Part shown: positions 62,101 through 64,000 of the stretch, piece after piece | Layout of the letters: every line of letters begins with the position of its first letter | Numbering within the stretch: the stretch's first letter is position 1 | Assembly: GCA_005406025.1 (NCBI GenBank) | Contig: BGZK01001463.1 | Location: forward strand, 1-64,000 | Length of the DNA stretch: 64,000 nt | Direction: 5' to 3' | From: Eumeta japonica | Taxonomy: Eukaryota > Arthropoda > Insecta > Lepidoptera > Psychidae | The notes under the pieces: generated by a model | Told to the model about the DNA's origin: nothing | Seen by the model: the letters and a program-made list of their open reading frames with translations, nothing else | Database searches by the model: none | Made by a program: the position numbers and the translations under genes

Positions 62101-62737
62101 TTAAATGATTTCTTTTTTTCATCAAAATCTAGGAAGACAGTTTAATTATTGAAAGTGCATATTTAAGAGTTGCATTGACAAATTTAGAGATTAGAATTAG
62201 AGTAGAAGGCGTGGAGTTGAGAGAGCTGTCTGCAGTGGAAAGATCATTTCTTATTAATTCGATTCGGATACTGTAATCAAGTAAAGATTGAAATAACGAT
62301 TGTTATTAATGCTCATATTTTCATGGGCAAAGCGTGGTTTTGTGTAAATCTATTTAATCAAATTACCTTAGGGCTTTGCTCGTGCAAAAAAATGTCAAAT
62401 CTAGAAATCGTCGATTTAGTAAAATAAATTTTATGTTCAAATATTTACAAATACATATAACGTGTTCAGAATCAGCATATTCATTACTTATGTAGTAGTC
62501 GATAAATACATTTTCATTTCTAATATATATCGAATAACATTAAAATTATGTTGTCTTACAATGACATCGATTGTTGTTGCTGTACAGCACACGCCGGTTC
62601 CTTGGCGCCAGCTGCTGCTGTCGGCGCCGGTGTGGGCCATCGTCATCACCCACGGCGCCTCCGTCTTCGGCTACTTCACCGTGGTCAACCAGCTGCCCAA
62701 CTACATGAAGAGCATACTCCACTACGACATCAAACAT
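23134..62737 (+). CDS. SLC17-family (sialin/inorganic phosphate-type) MFS transporter, 5' seven coding exons
   Basis: Model: join of 23134-23173, 40486-40712, 42766-42899, 50183-50385, 60344-60430, 60979-61112 and 62588-62737; 975 bp, 325 codons, no stops, all GT-AG with matching phases. Family hallmarks: TM1 with NYALRVNLTIAIV (33-45, Arg37), a luminal loop with N-glycosylation sequons at N59, N64, N73, N78 and N100, then LLGSFFWGYILTELPGGRLAE (109-129), WPAILPMASKWIPP (177-190) with DRSKF, HFGWESAFYFTG (TM6) and PVWAIVITHG (TM7). The usual family length is about 480-500, so TM8-12 lie beyond the window. SLC17 proteins are organic-anion or phosphate symporters of plasma membrane, lysosomes or synaptic vesicles; the substrate cannot be told here. 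The TM4 acidic residue and nearby His of sialin/VGLUT appear replaced (see findings). Confidence 0.94.
23311..23335. repeat. 10-bp perfect hairpin, 5-nt loop
   Basis: AATCACCACC, loop ATTAC, then GGTGGTGATT. Confidence 0.8.
24899..24925. repeat. GC-rich palindrome centred on CATG
   Basis: AGCCCGGAGGGT-CATG-ACCCCCGGGCT pairs completely apart from one bulged A. Confidence 0.8.
25168..25251. mobile_element. 84-bp MITE-like element, 12-bp perfect TIRs
   Basis: TCACCCGTAATA at the left and TATTACGGGTGA at the right. No coding; no clear target duplication identified. Confidence 0.4.
26090..26200 (+). mobile_element. Fragment of a dispersed lepidopteran repeat
   Basis: Contains 'gtcccactgctgaggcatgg' followed by 'cctcccgc' and, near the end, 'gtccacgctggtccga'. 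These resemble blocks of a very common lepidopteran retrotransposed repeat (pattern memory; not searched). Confidence 0.4.
26765..27666. repeat. 107-bp tandem minisatellite with decayed flanks and Helitron-like end
   Basis: The marker GTATCGCTCT (or close variant) recurs at 26871, 26978, 27085, 27192 and 27299, exactly 107 bp apart, with very high identity between units. To both sides (26765-26865 and 27320-27640) the same motif vocabulary (TTCGATNCCGGT, CAAGTCCCACTCT) continues in degenerate form. The block ends with a short stem-loop and GAAAGCTAA before T at 27656-27665, a Helitron-like CTRR terminus. Confidence 0.85.
30060..30280 (-). mobile_element. tRNA-derived SINE fragment
   Basis: On the minus strand, GGTGGCCACTGAGCGGTCAG resembles a tRNA-like A-box head, and GGGATTCGATCCTAGG about 45 bases on has the form of a B box (GATTCGATCC). 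No functional tRNA cloverleaf is apparent. Consistent with a SINE head plus body; family unassigned. Confidence 0.45.
33219..33775. mobile_element. hAT-like non-autonomous element rich in TATCGATA motifs
   Basis: Starts AGTAGTGGGCGATATAAATC and ends with ATGTGCATCCCAA; each end carries a cluster of ATCGATAT motifs. It is flanked by CGTATTTT (33211-33218) and CGTATTGT (33776-33783), a 7-of-8 match consistent with a hAT 8-bp target duplication. The interior (33345-33640) is AT-rich and non-coding. Confidence 0.5.
34050..34145. repeat. Degenerate GGGATCGRGA-type minisatellite
   Basis: Purine-rich run containing gatcgggaacggaatag, gtgggaccagg, aagagcgagatcgggatcga: the opposite-strand version of the vocabulary at 7211 and 26765. 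Confidence 0.45.
34571..35330 (-). mobile_element. ~750-bp dispersed element, copy A
   Basis: Starts (plus strand) with AGGGTTCCGAGCCAAGTGGC and an inverted GGAACCCT 20 bases on; ends near GAGCATGGTCCGACATGTTC. Shares block-by-block similarity with 58495-59240. Read on the minus strand the end is a GGGTTCC/GGAACCC hairpin followed by CTAA, which would suit a Helitron 3' end, but class is unproven. Contains an uninterrupted 15-G run (34761-34775) absent from copy B. Confidence 0.6.
37485..37760 (+). repeat. Degenerate ~120-bp tandem repeat, 2.3 copies
   Basis: Block ATTTTNNTGGTGATC (with its GGTGATC at 37501, 37618 and 37740) is followed in the first two copies by 'ggtatagaa..t..tatgct' and AGCGCCAYCTRGTG. 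Confidence 0.7.
37804..37836. repeat. (CG)n(TG)n alternating purine-pyrimidine tract
   Basis: A run of CG dinucleotides passes directly into TG dinucleotides, about 30 bp in all, immediately after the tandem repeat at 37485-37760. Confidence 0.9.
38081..38167. repeat. 44-bp tandem duplication
   Basis: TTGTTTTATACATTATA ... TTTCATACG(G/A)TTTTCA occurs twice, starting at 38081 and 38125. Confidence 0.75.
40486..40712 (+). CDS. SLC17 transporter exon 2 (TM1 and luminal loop)
   Basis: 227 bp after CTCCTCGCCAG, donor CAG|GTAAAT. Encodes residues 14-89: CLTCVQVLNIMVLLGFMLNY leading into ALRVNLTIAIVEMV (TM1), then a hydrophilic loop with four NXS/T sequons, as expected for the glycosylated first luminal loop of SLC17 proteins. 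Arg37 matches the TM1 arginine conserved in sialin and VGLUTs. Confidence 0.92.
41255..41884. mobile_element. Tigger/pogo-like non-autonomous element
   Basis: The right end on the plus strand, GAGTTATCGAGGTTCTACTG next to TA, is the reverse complement of a pogo/Tigger-type terminus (CAGTAGAACCTCGATAACTC). The left end keeps a diverged TTTGAACCTCGATAAGTT. The interior repeats TTAAGTTATAGAGGTT several times in both halves. No transposase frame. Confidence 0.55.
42495..42645. repeat. Degenerate GGATCCGAAT-type minisatellite
   Basis: Purine-rich array (gtggatccgaatgatggtgg, gtggatccggaatagaaat, gatcgggagcgagag) of the same family as 34050 and 47670. Lies 120 bp upstream of exon 3. Confidence 0.5.
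42766..42899 (+). CDS. SLC17 transporter exon 3 (TM2)
   Basis: 134 bp between CCCATCAG and GAG|GTCAGT. Encodes residues 90-134, with YNWTNKQKNHLLGSFFWGYI and then LTELPGGRLAEIIGAR, the most diagnostic SLC17 block (TM2 plus the MFS cytoplasmic-loop signature). An in-frame alternative acceptor at 42784 would shorten the loop by six residues. Confidence 0.95.
43839..44031. mobile_element. hAT MITE, 193 bp, with perfect 8-bp target duplication
   Basis: Flanked by CCTTAGGG at 43831-43838 and 44032-44039. Ends CAGGTATGGGCAAC and (reverse complement of the right end) CATATGTGGGCAAC. Interior has 'gtgggcc' and 'gcgggccggatc' blocks common in hAT non-autonomous elements. The 8-bp duplication and CA..GGGCAAC termini assign it to the hAT superfamily. 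Confidence 0.85.
47010..47032. repeat. (AT)n microsatellite
   Basis: About 11 AT dinucleotides. Confidence 0.9.
47670..47845. repeat. Degenerate purine-rich minisatellite next to Helitron-like end
   Basis: Array of units such as gggatattaggaacgagagc, ttgaaattgagagggacgc and cagaatcgggaatggtgcc, followed by ACGTAAAAGCTAG before T (47833-47845). The 91-codon open frame here is a product of the repeat. Confidence 0.5.
48640..48788 (+). repeat. 21-bp tandem minisatellite, open in one frame
   Basis: CTAGCATCTGYCAGTCAYCAT repeats: four 21-bp units, two 27-bp units and a partial one. All unit lengths are multiples of three, so one frame stays open (48565-48807) and reads as a degenerate LASxSHH heptapeptide. 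No other sign that it is coding. Confidence 0.8.
49029..49150 (+). pseudogene. Relic of a non-LTR retrotransposon reverse transcriptase
   Basis: In one frame the DNA reads KLTYGIP-stop-GSIIGV (49032-49073), then a second stop at 49080, then LTLYADDVSLLLS (49101-49139). GIPxGS and YADD are the reverse-transcriptase active-site region; the first stop sits where Gln is expected. The distance between them is shorter than in intact enzymes, implying a deletion. Dead and undateable by eye. Confidence 0.55.
50183..50385 (+). CDS. SLC17 transporter exon 4 (TM3, TM4)
   Basis: 203 bp between GTCGCCAG and ATGG|GTGTGT. Encodes residues 135-201 plus part of 202: RVFGYSTLLASALTLLTP, the TM4 stretch around Arg166, then WPAILPMASKWIPPTDRSKF. 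Every one of its 67 complete codons ends in G or C, in an AT-rich neighbourhood. Confidence 0.95.
51280..51375. promoter_or_regulatory. GC island with CRE palindrome and CCAAT box
   Basis: Contains TGACGTCA (51308-51315) and GCCATTGGCC (inverted CCAAT) within 40 bp, followed by GGCGCGCGCGGGCGG. Promoter-like for a transcript on either strand inside SLC17 intron 4; no adjoining exon recognised. Confidence 0.35.
52301..52530. mobile_element. hAT MITE, 230 bp, 16-bp TIRs and perfect 8-bp target duplication
   Basis: CAGGGTTTCCCAAACT at the left; AGTTTGGGAAGCCCTG at the right (15 of 16 pair). Flanked by ACTTAACC at 52293-52300 and 52531-52538. Classic hAT structure with no coding capacity. Confidence 0.92.
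52906..52940 (+). repeat. 14-bp tandem repeat, about 2.5 copies
   Basis: ATCTAAACGTCTA-type unit repeated head to tail. Confidence 0.7.
53307..53780 (+). repeat. 0.48-kb direct repeat, copy 1
   Basis: From AATTTGGTTGCCTGTAAAGT to GTTGTCACGTCAAAA. Nearly identical to 53969-54449 (offset 662 bp, rising to 670 by small indels). Non-coding apart from a chance ORF. Confidence 0.92.
53969..54449 (+). repeat. 0.48-kb direct repeat, copy 2
   Basis: Second copy of the unit at 53307. It differs by small insertions (such as CTA and CTG near 54267-54285) and a few substitutions. About 190 bp of unrelated sequence separates the copies. I recall similar sequence as a lepidopteran repeat, but could not search. 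Confidence 0.92.
55215..55330 (-). mobile_element. Helitron-like terminus
   Basis: Plus strand GTACTAGCTTTCGCCCGCAG then TTGCGCTCGCGCGGACG. The minus strand therefore ends in a GC-rich hairpin, GCGGGCGAAAGCTAG, then T: the Helitron-type CTAG end seen also at 21176. Confidence 0.45.
58495..59240 (-). mobile_element. ~750-bp dispersed element, copy B
   Basis: Same order of blocks as 34571-35330: GGATTCCGAGCCAAAATGGC ... CGGAACCCTTATA, 'tattgatgaa', 'gaaaattattttgaat', 'gtagtgcatttcttt', 'gagcatggtccgacgtgctc'. Clearly diverged from copy A, so independent insertions. No coding capacity. Confidence 0.6.
60344..60430 (+). CDS. SLC17 transporter exon 5 (TM5-TM6)
   Basis: 87 bp between TCCTTTACAG and TTACAG|GTACAA. 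Encodes residues 202-230 and the first base of 231: ASSLGAAITMPICGFLIAHF followed by GWESAFYFT. GWxxxFYxxG is the conserved TM6 signature of SLC17 transporters. Confidence 0.94.
60431..60978 (+). other. SLC17 intron 5 (548 bp)
   Basis: AT-rich; nothing further seen. Confidence 0.85.
60979..61112 (+). CDS. SLC17 transporter exon 6 (TM6 end and central cytoplasmic loop)
   Basis: 134 bp between CTCCCCAG and AAAGGG|GTGAGT. Encodes residues 231-275: GIIGLMWSVAWFAVVYDSPA then QHPRISETERHYLEKAIGT. The D(S/T)PxxHPRIS-E-E block followed by a basic serine/threonine stretch is the typical SLC17 central loop. Confidence 0.95.
61113..62587 (+). other. SLC17 intron 6 (1.5 kb)
   Basis: Mostly AT-rich. A GC-richer, repeat-like block at 61230-61500 has short open frames but no recognisable domain. 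Confidence 0.8.
62588..62737 (+). CDS. SLC17 transporter exon 7 (TM7)
   Basis: 150 bp, exactly 50 codons, between GCTGTACAG and CAT|GTAAGC. Encodes residues 276-325, with VPWRQLLLSAPVWAIVITHG, then NQLPNYMKSILHYDIKH, matching SLC17 TM7 and the following loop (P-x-YMK). The next exon lies to the right of the window. Confidence 0.95.
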
Positions 62738-63580
62738 GTAAGCTATTTTTAGATTAACAGATCCTAGAAATCGACAAAATAGATTGGAAATTGCACATTT
62801 GTACACTGTCTTCTGTTGTTTTGTTTTCATGAGTAAATAAATTCGACACACAAGCGATCGAATCATTTTCAATCATAAAAATTGTGCATCAAGGAAGTAG
62901 GAAGAGCACTGTCTACGCCCGATCGGTTAACAGTCGTGAAGCTGTATTAAAGTCATGTCGCGTATCATATCCATCTGACGCGTGCGTTATAACGGATGTG
63001 AGCGGTTTGACATTGAGACGACATAGAAAATGTCAGTTGAATATGAACGTCTTTGCGTTTATTGCTCTGCATCGACGTCACAATTCATAAAATTTTAATA
63101 TCAGTTGCTTTAGTAGATATCATAAAGACTATTGTCGTGACGGTCCGTAGCCGCCGTCTGCTTGTACGTCTGACGAGACCGTCGCCGTATGTTAATCATA
63201 CTTATAAATGAAAATGAAACGTCTAAGAGCCGTTTTATCGAAGAATTCGTTTCGCTTTCACCGAGCTACGATACGGGCTAAGCATGGTGCAGAGCTCAGA
63301 CAGACTTATAATATTACAAGTCTGTCAGCGTGTGTGCCGTGTTCAGTCCGTAAATTTTAGACGGCTCAATTGTTTTCGCCGACACTGATCAAGGGCAGGC
63401 AGCCAAGTAATTAAAATACAAGATTTATTTATATTAATAAATCACAAGATTTATTGTTCAATTGGTATTTGACCGAACCATAGAGAGTTGTAATTTTTTA
63501 TAAATAAATTCGGGATCATAGTGTACAATCGAAACGTCATCCCACTTCCACCAATTTTAAATTAAACAATATAATATTCT

Positions 63581-63653
<73 letters not shown>

Positions 63654-64000
63654 ATAATAATATAATCATTTTATTACAATACAAATTAAGGCATTTCTTC
63701 GCCCGACAACGACATAACCGGGAATGGAATAATTTAAGGCTATGTTGTCGAAAGGACAAAAGGTAATTTGATATTGAGACCGGAAATGGAAACATGCAAG
63801 GAATACTTGTTTACGCAGGCGCGGCTGCGGATATCGGACGCTTGTAACATCTATCTAATATTCATTGTATAGGCAATAAATTGTTAAAAATAAATTATTT
63901 TTAAATAAATACTTAAATTGTATTGGCCGGTCCCCGGCAAGCTGCTGTGAAATTGAAAGATACGAAATTAGTCATGTGAGAGTAAGTCAAGGAATTTTTA
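62738..64000 (+). other. SLC17 intron 7, partial
   Basis: No further SLC17 exon recognised up to the window edge. Contains the (AT)n microsatellite at 63584-63651. Confidence 0.7.
63584..63651. repeat. (AT)n microsatellite
   Basis: About 33 AT dinucleotides followed by ATAATAATAA. Confidence 0.95.

Overview
The window looks like nuclear DNA of an insect, most likely a moth or butterfly (inference). It is AT-rich, its coding sequence is in short exons with GT-AG introns, and it is littered with short non-autonomous transposons and dispersed repeats whose sequences resemble families common in lepidopteran genomes. There are no prokaryotic operons, no rRNA and no convincing functional tRNA. Two protein-coding genes lie head to head, and both run off the window.

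Left part (354-8802, minus strand): the 5' portion of a Bicaudal-C (BicC/BICC1) gene, an RNA-binding translational regulator. Six coding exons join in phase to give the first 157 residues, ending inside the GXXG loop of a KH domain. The rest of the gene lies to the left of base 1.

Middle (8803-23133): about 14 kb between the two start codons. I see no intact gene here. It holds GC-rich islands that may be promoters or untranslated first exons, a long near-perfect hairpin, a frameshifted relic of a transposon DNA-binding domain (DUF4817-like), Helitron-like termini and AT-rich sequence.

Right part (23134-62737 and beyond, plus strand): an SLC17-family (sialin/phosphate-type) major facilitator transporter gene. 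Seven exons join in phase to 325 residues, about the first two thirds of the protein; the remaining membrane segments are past base 64000. Its introns are large (17.3, 2.1, 7.3, 10.0, 0.5 and 1.5 kb) and carry most of the repeats: two hAT MITEs with intact 8-bp target duplications, a third hAT-like element, a Tigger/pogo-like relic, two copies of a ~750-bp element, a ~0.48-kb direct duplication, several minisatellites, a reverse-transcriptase relic and a tRNA-derived SINE.

The two genes have no evident functional link. I found no new defence, biosynthetic or regulatory system. The observations most worth following are a degenerate minisatellite family that repeatedly sits next to Helitron-like CTAR termini, a shared NRF1-like decamer in two GC islands around the BicC start, loss of expected charged residues in the fourth membrane region of the transporter, and an excess of perfect CRE palindromes. 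Exon boundaries are read by eye from splice consensus, phase and family similarity; there is no transcript evidence.
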